Positions 1-6,625 of a stretch of DNA of 8,891 bases are shown piece by piece (the stretch's first letter is position 1; the number at the start of each line of letters is the position of its first letter). The position numbers and the translations under genes were made by a program. Source of the stretch: Chlamydiota bacterium. Its GTDB lineage: Bacteria; Chlamydiota; Chlamydiia; Chlamydiales; JAJFMB01. The notes under the pieces were generated by a model. It ran no database searches. It was given only the letters and a program-made list of their open reading frames with translations, and had not been told where the DNA came from. The DNA lies in the NCBI GenBank assembly GCA_021772355.1, contig JAJFMB010000242.1:1-8891 (forward strand), written 5' to 3'.

Positions 1-256
1 GATAGAAAAAGTTAATCCCCTGATAACCTGAATACTGTACGAATAGATACGAGACTGGTTGCCAGAAAAAGTAGCGGCTCATGCCCCACCACGATAAACT
101 AAACCAGTCCTGTGGACCGCTAATTCCGAGAAACTCGGTAAAAATAGTGTCGGTAAGAGCTGAAATTATATTAATGCAGCATGTTACGATAATTAAGGTC
201 TGGATAGCTTTTGGAGTGAGTCCGGGGCCCCAGCGATATGGAGATGAATATGTCAT
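1..256 (-). CDS. Rhomboid-like membrane protein, N-terminal 85 residues (cut by window edge)
   Basis: An open minus-strand frame starts with ATG at 256-254 and runs off the left edge without a stop. An SD-like GAAGG (268-264) lies 7 bases upstream, which supports this start. The N-terminus reads MTYSSPYRWGPGLTPKAIQT, followed by a hydrophobic segment at about residues 18-34, then WQPVSYLF at 65-72. The pairing of a 'LTP..I..LI' entry into TM1 with a 'WQ.VTY.F.H' segment is typical of rhomboid intramembrane proteases. The catalytic Ser/His pair would lie beyond the window. The usual His after the WQ motif (F-x-H) is Gln74. The residue I align with the oxyanion His of the HxxxN motif is Asn82, so activity is doubtful. 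The family call rests on this short signature only. It is divergent from rpmE with its own promoter candidate. It could instead be another polytopic membrane protein. Confidence 0.62.
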   Translation of the reverse strand, partial: MTYSSPYRWGPGLTPKAIQTLIIVTCCINIISALTDTIFTEFLGISGPQDWFSLSWWGMSRYFFWQPVSYLFVQYSGYQGINFFY

Positions 257-274
257 TTTGTTACCTTCATAGAA

Positions 275-304
275 ACTATAGCGAATTTGTGACTCTTTTT
301 TCAA
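275..304 (-). promoter_or_regulatory. Candidate sigma70/sigma66-type promoter for the rhomboid-like gene
   Basis: On the minus strand, TTGAAA (304-299, five of six matches to TTGACA) is followed by an 18-base spacer and TATAGT (280-275, five of six matches to TATAAT). Transcription would start near 268, so the leader would be only about a dozen bases and would begin at the GAAGG ribosome binding site. This is a pattern match only. Confidence 0.45.
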
Positions 305-374
305 CAGTAATTCTTTTAATATCAGCTGTTGTGAACGGTGTGTGTGTGAAACTTTTTGAGAGTGTGAATTTTTA

Positions 375-403
375 TTGATTTTTTAAGAAATAGTATCTAC
401 CAT
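375..403 (+). promoter_or_regulatory. Weak promoter candidate upstream of rpmE
   Basis: TTGATT (375-380), a 17-base spacer and TACCAT (398-403) give four of six matches in each hexamer. It would leave a leader of about 33 bases before rpmE. The region is AT-rich, so chance matches are likely. Apart from this and the opposite-strand promoter, the intergenic stretch 257-442 shows only a short GT repeat (339-348) and no RNA gene that I can recognise. Confidence 0.22.
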
Positions 404-442
404 TAGCTCATTTAAAACGAATAATCCTCTTGGAGCATAAAA

Positions 443-688
443 ATGAAAAAGGACATACATCCTAAATATCGTAAAGTTTTATTTATTGACTCGTCAAATG
501 GGCATAAGTTTCTGATTGGTTCGACTCTTGATGCGGAAGAAACTGCTACTTTTGAAGGACAAGAGTATCCTGCCTACCACATTTCTGTCTCTTCTGCTTC
601 TCACCCTTTTTACACTGGAAGCAACCAGCTGGTAGACTCAGAAGGACGTGTAGATAAGTTCCGTAAGCGTTATAAGAAAAAATCTTAA
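443..688 (+). CDS. rpmE: 50S ribosomal protein L31, type B (zinc-free form)
   Basis: Structural protein of the large ribosomal subunit. The 81-residue product opens with MKKDIHPKYR, contains SSASHPFYTG at 50-59 and ends in a basic tail (FRKRYKKKS), all typical of L31. It contains no cysteine at all, so it is the type B form (often named rpmE2, YkgM-like) that lacks the CxxC zinc site. Length is usual for type B. GGAG at 432-435 lies 7 bases before the ATG and fixes the start. It is the first gene of a plus-strand cluster. No terminator is seen in the 42 bases before prfA, so co-transcription is likely. Confidence 0.95.
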   Translation: MKKDIHPKYRKVLFIDSSNGHKFLIGSTLDAEETATFEGQEYPAYHISVSSASHPFYTGSNQLVDSEGRVDKFRKRYKKKS

Positions 689-730
689 GCGCACGATTTA
701 TATCTCGATACCAAGCTAGCGACCACCGGA

Positions 731-1795
731 ATGATTAGAAAAAAAGTTAAAGAGTTGATCTCTCATTTAGATGAGATTGAAGCGCGACTTGGGCATCCCG
801 ATGTTTTTGAAGATAAAAAAAAATATCGGACGTTAACACAAGAACACTCCTACCTTTCTAATATTAAAGAAGCTTGGGATGAGCTCGAACGCCTTGAAAA
901 GCAATATCATGATAATGAAGAGATGCTTGATGAGGAAGAAGATTCTGAGTTTGCCGAGGTTCTGCGTCAAGATCTTGAGCAATTAAAACCTAAAATTGAA
1001 AAGCTTTCTAAGCGTATTGAAACTCTGCTCATTCCACCGAATCCTAAGGATAATAAAAATACCATTTTAGAGATCCGTGCTGGAACAGGGGGTGATGAGG
1101 CTGCGCTCTTTGTCGGTGACTGTGTGCGTATGTACAAGCTTTTAGCTGACAAAATTGGGTGGAAGTATGAAGAGTTGGCATCAAGCCCCTCTGATTTTGG
1201 CGGCTATAAAGAATATTTTATGGTTCTTTCAGGGCCAAATGTTCATCGTCTTTTGCAATATGAAGGCGGCACGCACAGGGTGCAACGCGTTCCTGAGACA
1301 GAAGCTCAAGGGAGAGTGCACACATCTGCGGTCACAATTGCCATATTAGAGGAGCCTGATGAAGAAGCAGATATTAAGATTGATGAAAGTCAATTAAGAA
1401 TTGATACATATAGAGCGTCCGGAGCAGGGGGTCAGCACGTTAATACGACAGATAGTGCTGTGCGTCTTACGCATATTCCTACAGGTGTTGTCGCTTACTG
1501 CCAAGATGAGCGCAGTCAACATAAAAATAAAGATAAGGCAATGCGCTTGCTTAAAGCAAAAATTGCCGCTATTGAAGAGGAAAAGCGGTTGAAAGAGCTC
1601 GCGAGTACCCGCTCTGAACAAGTGGGATCGGGTGATCGTTCAGAACGTATCCGGACTTATAATTTTCCTCAAAACCGTTTAACAGACCATCGCATTAATT
1701 TAACGCGTTACAATCTCGATCAAATCATGGATGGAGATGTTGAGGACATTCTCTCAGCGCTTGTCGCGTTTTATTATCAGAAGAAATTTGAATGA
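731..1795 (+). CDS. prfA: Peptide chain release factor 1 (RF1)
   Basis: Recognises UAA and UAG in the ribosomal A site and triggers hydrolysis of peptidyl-tRNA. The 354-residue product has the normal RF1 length and order: a helical acidic N-terminal domain (to about 105), then RAGTGGDEAALF (about 116-127), the codon-recognition tripeptide P188-E189-T190 and the catalytic GGQ at 233-235 within GAGGQHVNTTDSAVR. The P-x-T tripeptide identifies RF1 rather than RF2, which has SPF. Gln235 has the same number as in E. coli RF1 and is the residue methylated by PrmC, encoded next door. ACCGGA directly before the ATG is a poorly spaced SD, but the alignable N-terminus supports this start. The stop overlaps the prmC start (ATGA), suggesting translational coupling. 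Confidence 0.97.
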   Translation: MIRKKVKELISHLDEIEARLGHPDVFEDKKKYRTLTQEHSYLSNIKEAWDELERLEKQYHDNEEMLDEEEDSEFAEVLRQDLEQLKPKIEKLSKRIETLLIPPNPKDNKNTILEIRAGTGGDEAALFVGDCVRMYKLLADKIGWKYEELASSPSDFGGYKEYFMVLSGPNVHRLLQYEGGTHRVQRVPETEAQGRVHTSAVTIAILEEPDEEADIKIDESQLRIDTYRASGAGGQHVNTTDSAVRLTHIPTGVVAYCQDERSQHKNKDKAMRLLKAKIAAIEEEKRLKELASTRSEQVGSGDRSERIRTYNFPQNRLTDHRINLTRYNLDQIMDGDVEDILSALVAFYYQKKFE

Positions 1796-2640
1796 AATCG
1801 CTTCTAGATGTCATTAAAGCTTCAACAGCGTACCTGGAAAAGCATAATGTGACGTCCGCTCGTTTGCAAGCTGAAGAGTTAATTGCAGCTGCTTTACGCG
1901 TTAAGCGGCTTGATCTCTATCTTTCCTTCGATCGCCCCCTATCTGAATCAGAGTTAGCTGTTTGCCGAGAGTATTTAAAAAGAAGAGCTCAACGTGAACC
2001 ATTACAATACATTGTCGGAGATGTTGATTTTTTCAACTGCCTCATTAAAGTGACCCCTCAAGTTCTTATTCCTCGTCCAGAAACAGAGCAACTGGTAGAA
2101 AAAATTGCACGGGAGTTGCAGAACGAATCGTTAAAGGGTAAGCATTTGTGGGACGTTTGTTGCGGTTCGGGTTGTATCGGGATTGCGTTAAAAAAACAAT
2201 TTCCGGATTTAGCAGTTACCTCAACGGATTTTTCAGAAGGCGCCTTAAATTTAGCGCGAGCGAATGCGGAATTGAACGAAGTTGACATCACATACCTTCA
2301 AGGCGACTTTCTTACTCCCTTAGAGGGGATGAAGGCACACTATGTCGTTTGTAATCCTCCCTATATTTCTGATGAAGAGTATAGCAGTCTCGAGGTTGAT
2401 GTGCGGGATTATGAGCCCAAAAGCGCGCTAGTTGCAGAAGATAATGGCCTCTATTTTTACAATAAGCTTGCGATGCAGTTAAAAAAATATCTAAATTCTT
2501 CTGCGAAAGTTTGGTTGGAGATCGGATTTAGGCAAGGGGAAGATGTGAAAAAAATATTTCGCGATGCCCATTGGGATACCTTTTCTTTAATTCAGGACTA
2601 TGCGGGTATTGATAGATTTTTAAAAGCGGAGCAGATATGA
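1792..2640 (+). CDS. prmC: Release factor glutamine N5-methyltransferase PrmC (HemK)
   Basis: Transfers a methyl group from S-adenosylmethionine to the GGQ glutamine of release factors in the cytosol. The 282-residue product has the usual layout. The N-terminal helical substrate-binding domain covers about 1-75. The conserved VLIPRPETEQLVE is at about 91-103, SAM motif I is DVCCGSGCIGIAL at 121-133, and the catalytic NPPY is at 188-191 followed by IS. Motif I has CC where many homologues have GT or GC, which leaves the glycine pattern intact. ATG overlaps the prfA stop by four bases (ATGA). Its own stop overlaps the next gene the same way. The enzyme and its substrate RF1 are therefore coupled, a pairing common in bacteria. 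Confidence 0.96.
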   Translation: MKSLLDVIKASTAYLEKHNVTSARLQAEELIAAALRVKRLDLYLSFDRPLSESELAVCREYLKRRAQREPLQYIVGDVDFFNCLIKVTPQVLIPRPETEQLVEKIARELQNESLKGKHLWDVCCGSGCIGIALKKQFPDLAVTSTDFSEGALNLARANAELNEVDITYLQGDFLTPLEGMKAHYVVCNPPYISDEEYSSLEVDVRDYEPKSALVAEDNGLYFYNKLAMQLKKYLNSSAKVWLEIGFRQGEDVKKIFRDAHWDTFSLIQDYAGIDRFLKAEQI

Positions 2641-3437
2641 AACTGTTAAATTTCCTTCTTGTTAGTATTTTTTTAATTAATTCCACCTTATCTGCTAGCA
2701 TTGATATGCGCTCTCATTCTTTCAAAGAGGTACTTAGGTTGACCGGTATCAACCCCGAGCTTTCTGATAACGAGATTGTCACAACCATTGATAAGGAATG
2801 GCGCTTGAAGACGAAGGAGAGATCGCAGGCAACGGATACTGAGGAGTGGAGTAATTTGAGGGAATTATTGATGCCTCATTTTGAGTTGCTTGGATTAGTA
2901 AATACTATCGAACCAATGCAGCAGTTCTACGCTTCCGCACTTATTGTTGGGGCGAAGATGGTTCGAGTGGAAAAGCGTATCGAGTCCTTTCTAGAACGGA
3001 TAAGTAATGAATCGTTAACTGTGGGCACTCTCTATCTCTTAGCTGGAGAGCGCAGACTAGAAGAGGATGAAAAGGAAATGCTACGAAAGATGGATCTTTT
3101 CGCAGAAGATGAAAGGGATATGGTTGAATTGGTGGCAGCTCGAATGATCCCGTCTAATGTGAATTATGTCGTGATTAAAGCATGTAAGGCAGATGGTGCC
3201 ATAAGGGCAACTTCTGTAGAAACACTAACAGAATGGCTCACAAATGATCCTGATTCACCAACTTTGCTGATAAGTTCGCAACCCTACGGTCTCTATCTCT
3301 TATCTTTTGCCAAGGGTGTAGTTCCCGAGCGTTATAAATTGGATCTTTTGGCTGTTGAAACTGTAGAGAATAGGGTGTCTATTTACCTCGATACTTTGGC
3401 AAGAAGCGCTAAGTTTTTTCTAGATTGTGTAAACTGA
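2637..3437 (+). CDS. Secreted or periplasmic protein of unknown function
   Basis: I do not recognise this 266-residue protein with confidence. Residues 1-20 form a good Sec signal peptide: MKLLN, a hydrophobic core, then LSA with likely cleavage after Ala20. The mature part is mixed-charge and soluble-looking, with no further transmembrane segment. Visible segments are LYLLAGERRLEEDEKE (132-147), RATSVETLTEWL (190-201) and LLISSQPYGLYLLSFAKG (210-227). They faintly recall a bacterial/plant family with 'lLG.RRpL', 'R..T.dTv..WL' and 'LLISNQPYv.YQ' segments, which I think belongs to or lies near the DUF218 (YdcF/SanA/ElyC) fold. That is from memory and weak. GGAG at 2628-2631 is 5 bases before the ATG, and the start overlaps the prmC stop (ATGA). 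It is therefore probably translated from the prfA-prmC message. I do not recall this gene between hemK and ffh in Chlamydia. Confidence 0.85.
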   Translation: MKLLNFLLVSIFLINSTLSASIDMRSHSFKEVLRLTGINPELSDNEIVTTIDKEWRLKTKERSQATDTEEWSNLRELLMPHFELLGLVNTIEPMQQFYASALIVGAKMVRVEKRIESFLERISNESLTVGTLYLLAGERRLEEDEKEMLRKMDLFAEDERDMVELVAARMIPSNVNYVVIKACKADGAIRATSVETLTEWLTNDPDSPTLLISSQPYGLYLLSFAKGVVPERYKLDLLAVETVENRVSIYLDTLARSAKFFLDCVN

Positions 3438-3771
3438 GTTTTGGCTATTACAAGATCTTGTTTTAAACGAAAACGACTGAAACCTGCTTGTTTTTTTATC
3501 AAATCTCTTAGGTAATACTTTGTCGGGGATTATCACACTTGAATGTAAATATTAATTTAACCCTTATCCTCTCTTTTTCCCTTGAAATTGAATGATTTTT
3601 TAAGTATTCTATCTGCTTTAGTTGTGAACTGTAGTTCTCGCTGAGTCTTTTCAGGCTAAAAGGTCCTTATGGAAATCTCTTTTTTAACCTCTTAAATTAG
3701 AGTTATCAGCCTTTTAATGTTTCCTAGAAGTATCAGCGACAAACGTACTTGAAATTGGTCTTGTTAGGACA
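3438..3771. other. 334-base intergenic gap before ffh
   Basis: AT-rich and without a convincing gene on either strand. I looked for a tRNA, the 4.5S SRP RNA (because ffh follows) and a strong terminator and found none. ACAAGATCTTGT (3450-3461) is a perfect 12-base palindrome followed by TTTT, but its stem is only four pairs if a loop is allowed, so it is a poor terminator. A T-run at 3491-3497 lacks a strong stem. One promoter candidate is listed separately. The gap separates two tightly packed clusters. Confidence 0.7.
3582..3610 (+). promoter_or_regulatory. Candidate promoter for the ffh-rpsP-trmD-rplS-rnhB cluster
   Basis: TTGAAA (3582-3587, five of six), a 17-base spacer and TATTCT (3605-3610, four of six) match a sigma70/sigma66 promoter. 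The start would be near 3617, giving a leader of about 155 bases before ffh. It lies in the only long gap between the two clusters, where a promoter is expected. The AT-rich context makes chance matches possible. Confidence 0.35.
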
Positions 3772-5100
3772 ATGCTCGGTATTTTAACAGAAAAAATGCA
3801 GGATCTTTGCTCTCGTATTGCGGGAAAGAAGAAACTGACAGAAGATAACATCTCTGATGCTGTTCGTGAGGTGCGCTTAGCCCTGCTTGAAGCAGACGTA
3901 AACTACGGTGTTGTTAAGACACTTGTGAAGCGCGTTAAAGAAGAAGCTGTGGGCGAAAAGGTGATCAAGTCTGTCTCCCCGGGTCAGCAATTTATCAAAG
4001 TTGTGCATGATGAACTCGTGAAGTTGATGGGCGAACAGGAGACTGTTCTTGATCTGAAAGCAAAGCCTGCAATATTTTTGATGTGCGGTTTGCAAGGCTC
4101 GGGTAAAACAACACATACCGCGAAACTTGCAAATTATTTGAAAAAAGAGGGGAAGTGCCGCAAACCTCTCCTTGTTGCTTGTGATTTGCAACGACCAGCA
4201 GCTGTCGATCAACTAATCTTCTTGGGAAAACAGATCGAAACTCCCGTCTTTAGCATCCCCGGTGAGAAGAACCCTGTAAAGGTTGCTAAAGCTGCTTTGC
4301 ATAAGGCTCAGGAAGAAAATTTTGATTTACTGATTGTCGATACAGCCGGACGTTTGCATATAGACGAGGACATGATGCAGCAGCTTGAAGATTTAAAAGC
4401 GCTGCTCAATCCTAATGAGATTATATTTGTGGCTAATGCGACAACAGGACAGGATGCTGTCAACGTCGCTAACGAATTTAATAACCGTGTCTCGATGTCA
4501 GGTACTATCTTAACGATGTTAGATGGAAATACACGTGGCGGCGCGGCAATTTCAATTCGTGAAGTTACAAATAAGCCTTTGCTGTTCGAGGGAATCGGCG
4601 AAAAGATGGGAGATATGCAGGTCTTCAATCCTAAGTCGATGGCTGACCGTATTTTGGGAATGGGTGATACCATTAACTTGGTTAGGAAGGCTCAGGAGCA
4701 TTTTGATGAAGAGGAAGCTAAAAAATTAGAAAAGAAGATGCGTACAGCGACATTTTCTTATGAAGACTATCTCAATCAAATCCAAACCGTGAAAAAAATG
4801 GGATCCATTAAAGGTTTACTTGGAATGTTGCCTGGAATGGGAGCGATGAAGGGAATGGATTTTGATGACAAAGAATTCTTTAAAGTAGAAGCAATTATTC
4901 AATCTATGACTCCAAAAGAACGAGCGGAATCATGTGAGCTGATTGTGCCCCGTCGAAAGCGCATTGCGAAAGGAAGCGGAACATCGGTTAATGATGTGAA
5001 TAAGTTAATTAAATCGTTTAAACAAGCAAAAAAGTTTTTTAAAAACATGCCCAATATGAAAAAAATGGAAAAGTTAATGGGAGGAAACCAATGGCGTTAA
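3772..5100 (+). CDS. ffh: Signal recognition particle protein Ffh (SRP54 homologue)
   Basis: GTPase subunit of the signal recognition particle. It binds 4.5S RNA and hydrophobic signal sequences and docks with FtsY at the inner membrane. The 442-residue product has the N domain (1 to about 90), the G domain with P-loop GLQGSGKTT (106-114), DLQRPAA (138-144) and DTAGRL (190-195), and the methionine-rich M domain (about 300-442). The M domain carries the RNA-binding RIAKGSGTSVNDVNKL. The G4 motif is TMLDG (248-252) rather than the usual TKxDG. N222 stands where DAMTGQ normally has Asp. The N-terminus aligns with other Ffh proteins from Met1, so the start is right. However, the AGGA (3766-3769) lies only two bases before ATG, unusually close. 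The end overlaps rpsP by ten bases. Confidence 0.97.
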   Translation: MLGILTEKMQDLCSRIAGKKKLTEDNISDAVREVRLALLEADVNYGVVKTLVKRVKEEAVGEKVIKSVSPGQQFIKVVHDELVKLMGEQETVLDLKAKPAIFLMCGLQGSGKTTHTAKLANYLKKEGKCRKPLLVACDLQRPAAVDQLIFLGKQIETPVFSIPGEKNPVKVAKAALHKAQEENFDLLIVDTAGRLHIDEDMMQQLEDLKALLNPNEIIFVANATTGQDAVNVANEFNNRVSMSGTILTMLDGNTRGGAAISIREVTNKPLLFEGIGEKMGDMQVFNPKSMADRILGMGDTINLVRKAQEHFDEEEAKKLEKKMRTATFSYEDYLNQIQTVKKMGSIKGLLGMLPGMGAMKGMDFDDKEFFKVEAIIQSMTPKERAESCELIVPRRKRIAKGSGTSVNDVNKLIKSFKQAKKFFKNMPNMKKMEKLMGGNQWR

Positions 5101-5417
5101 AAATTCGTTTACGTCAACAGGGTAAGAGAAATCAACCCTTTTATCGTTTGGTTGTGACAGACTCACAATCAAGACGCGACGGTATTTACCGTGAAGCAAT
5201 AGGATGGTATAATCCTATGCAGAATGAACAGGAAAAAAATATTTTTGTGAAAGCGGATCGCGTTCAGCACTGGTTAGACAATGGTGCTATCCTATCTGAA
5301 AAAGCAAGATGTCTCGTAATGAGAGCAGCTCCGGAAGTTGCTAATCGACTCAGAGAGAAAGAACTTGCTCATCGTGCCAAAATGACCGCTAAGCGCAAGG
5401 AGAAAAGTAAGGCGTAG
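5091..5417 (+). CDS. rpsP: 30S ribosomal protein S16
   Basis: Small-subunit protein needed for 30S assembly. The 108 residues begin MALKIRLRQQGKRNQPFYRL and contain VVTDSQSRRDG and GWYNP, the S16 signatures. A lysine-rich tail (about 90-108) extends the roughly 80-residue core, as in many bacteria. GGGAGG about six bases before the ATG lies inside the last codons of ffh, and the reading frames overlap by ten bases, so translation is probably coupled to ffh. The ffh-rpsP adjacency is widespread in bacteria. Confidence 0.97.
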   Translation: MALKIRLRQQGKRNQPFYRLVVTDSQSRRDGIYREAIGWYNPMQNEQEKNIFVKADRVQHWLDNGAILSEKARCLVMRAAPEVANRLREKELAHRAKMTAKRKEKSKA

Positions 5418-5427
5418 CAAGTGAGTC

Positions 5428-6117
5428 ATGAAATTTGATATTTTGTCACTTTTTCCCGAGTACTTTAGCGGCCCGTTTGATGAAAGCATCATAAAACGGG
5501 CTCGAGAAGCAGGAAAATTGGTCATCAATCAGGTTAACATACGAGACTTTGCTGAAGACCGACATAAAACCGTTGATGACCGTCCTTACGGTGGAGGACC
5601 AGGAATGGTTCTGATGCCAGGACCGGTGACTAAAGCCATTCGCAGTGTGAAACAGGATGGTTCAAAGGTGATTTGTTTATCACCGCAAGGGAAGAAGTTA
5701 AATGCAGCACTTTGCCGTGAATTCGCAAAATGCGACCACTTGATTCTCTTGTGTGGACATTATGAAGGCATTGACGAGAGAGTGATACAGAGCGATGTTG
5801 ATGAAGAAATTAGCATTGGCGACTATGTTCTCACAAGTGGATGCGCAGCAGCGATAATTTTTGTCGATGCCGTTAGCCGCTTCGTCCCCGGCGTGATTGG
5901 ACATGAGGACGCAGCAAGAGAAGAAACATTTGAATATGGAAGGTTTGATTGTCCGCATTTTACGCGGCCTGAAGTCTTTGAAGGAAAAGCAGTTCCCTCA
6001 ATCTTGATGAGTGGGCATCATCAAAAGATTGCGGAATGGCGAGAGCAGGCAGCAATAGATAAGACGAGTAAAGTGCGACCAGATTTATTAAAAATAATGG
6101 GAGAAAAAAATGAGTAG
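5428..6117 (+). CDS. trmD: tRNA (guanine37-N1)-methyltransferase TrmD
   Basis: Methylates N1 of G37 next to the anticodon, using SAM, and so prevents +1 frameshifting. It is a SPOUT (trefoil-knot) dimer. The 229-residue product shows VDDRPYGGGPGMVLMPGPV (49-67), LSPQGKKLN (84-92), LLCGHYEGIDERV (107-119), ISIGDYVLT (128-136), SRFVPGV (150-156) and FDCPHFTRPEVF (173-184). Arg151 and Asp174 correspond to the catalytic Arg154 and Asp169 regions of the E. coli enzyme. The knot loop usually written GGELPA is SGCAAA here (137-142). It is slightly shorter than E. coli TrmD (255) at the C-terminus. It starts ten bases after rpsP with a weak GTGAG SD and overlaps rplS by eight bases. Confidence 0.96.
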   Translation: MKFDILSLFPEYFSGPFDESIIKRAREAGKLVINQVNIRDFAEDRHKTVDDRPYGGGPGMVLMPGPVTKAIRSVKQDGSKVICLSPQGKKLNAALCREFAKCDHLILLCGHYEGIDERVIQSDVDEEISIGDYVLTSGCAAAIIFVDAVSRFVPGVIGHEDAAREETFEYGRFDCPHFTRPEVFEGKAVPSILMSGHHQKIAEWREQAAIDKTSKVRPDLLKIMGEKNE

Positions 6118-6625
6118 ATCAACAGTGATTCAAAAGCTGGAAAAGCAGCAGATGAAGCAGGAAATTCCTGATTTTCGCATTGGGGATACAGTGCGTGTTC
6201 ATACACGTATTATCGAAGGTGATAAGGAGCGTGTTCAGGTGTTTACTGGAACAGTAATTGCTCGCAAAGGAACTGGAGTTTCCGAAACATTTTCCGTACA
6301 CCGTGTTGCTTATGGTGAAGGAATGGAGCGTGTCTTTCCTCTGCATAGCCCAAGAGTGGCGCAAATTGAAGTTGTTAAACGTGGGCATGTTCGTCGCTCC
6401 AAGCTTTATTACTTAAGAGGGACATCAGGTAAGAAAGCTAAAGTTAAAGGTAAGCTTGGCCCAGTTCGTCGCGAAGTTACTGCTAAAGAAAAAGAGTTGC
6501 CGAAGGAACATGAAAAAGTTTCTGAAGATAATAACGATACCGTTGATTTAGAACCAAATGTGCCGAACGAAGTAGCGACAGATGCAGTCTCTAAAGAAGA
6601 AACCGCCGAGTCTAGAGTACAATAG
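6110..6625 (+). CDS. rplS: 50S ribosomal protein L19 with long acidic C-terminal extension
   Basis: Large-subunit protein at the interface with the 30S subunit. Residues 1-116 are a complete L19: the IPDFRIGDTVRVHTRI segment (about 19-34), the GTVIARKGTG turn (47-56), VHRVAYGEGMERVFPLHSP (63-81) and the signature RRSKLYYLRG (95-104). After GKKAKVKGKL the protein goes on for about 55 more residues that are rich in Glu, Asp and Lys, look disordered and match nothing I know. L19 is normally about 115-130 residues, so this is an extension of the frame rather than a fused domain. GGGAG seven bases upstream supports the ATG at 6110, which overlaps trmD by eight bases. The tail-coding DNA overlaps the proposed rnhB start by 44 bases. 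Confidence 0.96.
   Translation: MSRSTVIQKLEKQQMKQEIPDFRIGDTVRVHTRIIEGDKERVQVFTGTVIARKGTGVSETFSVHRVAYGEGMERVFPLHSPRVAQIEVVKRGHVRRSKLYYLRGTSGKKAKVKGKLGPVRREVTAKEKELPKEHEKVSEDNNDTVDLEPNVPNEVATDAVSKEETAESRVQ

Noticed and set aside
81..272. Plus-strand open frame of 63 codons
   Set aside because: No SD or homology. It lies opposite the minus-strand rhomboid-like frame, which has an SD, a TM segment and a recognisable motif.
331..368. GT repeat and three GTGAA copies upstream of rpmE
   Set aside because: Short, irregularly spaced and likely chance in a low-complexity stretch.
3450..3497. Possible terminator after the unknown exported gene (palindrome ACAAGATCTTGT and a later T-run)
   Set aside because: The stem is only about four pairs with a loop, and the T-run at 3491-3497 has no strong stem before it. 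Not strong enough to annotate.
3438..3771. Possible 4.5S SRP RNA next to ffh
   Set aside because: No stem with the conserved GGAA tetraloop and internal loop could be found on either strand.
3877..4673. Two minus-strand open frames (111 and 121 codons) inside ffh
   Set aside because: Shadows of the well-conserved ffh frame. Their translations are cysteine/serine-rich and match nothing.
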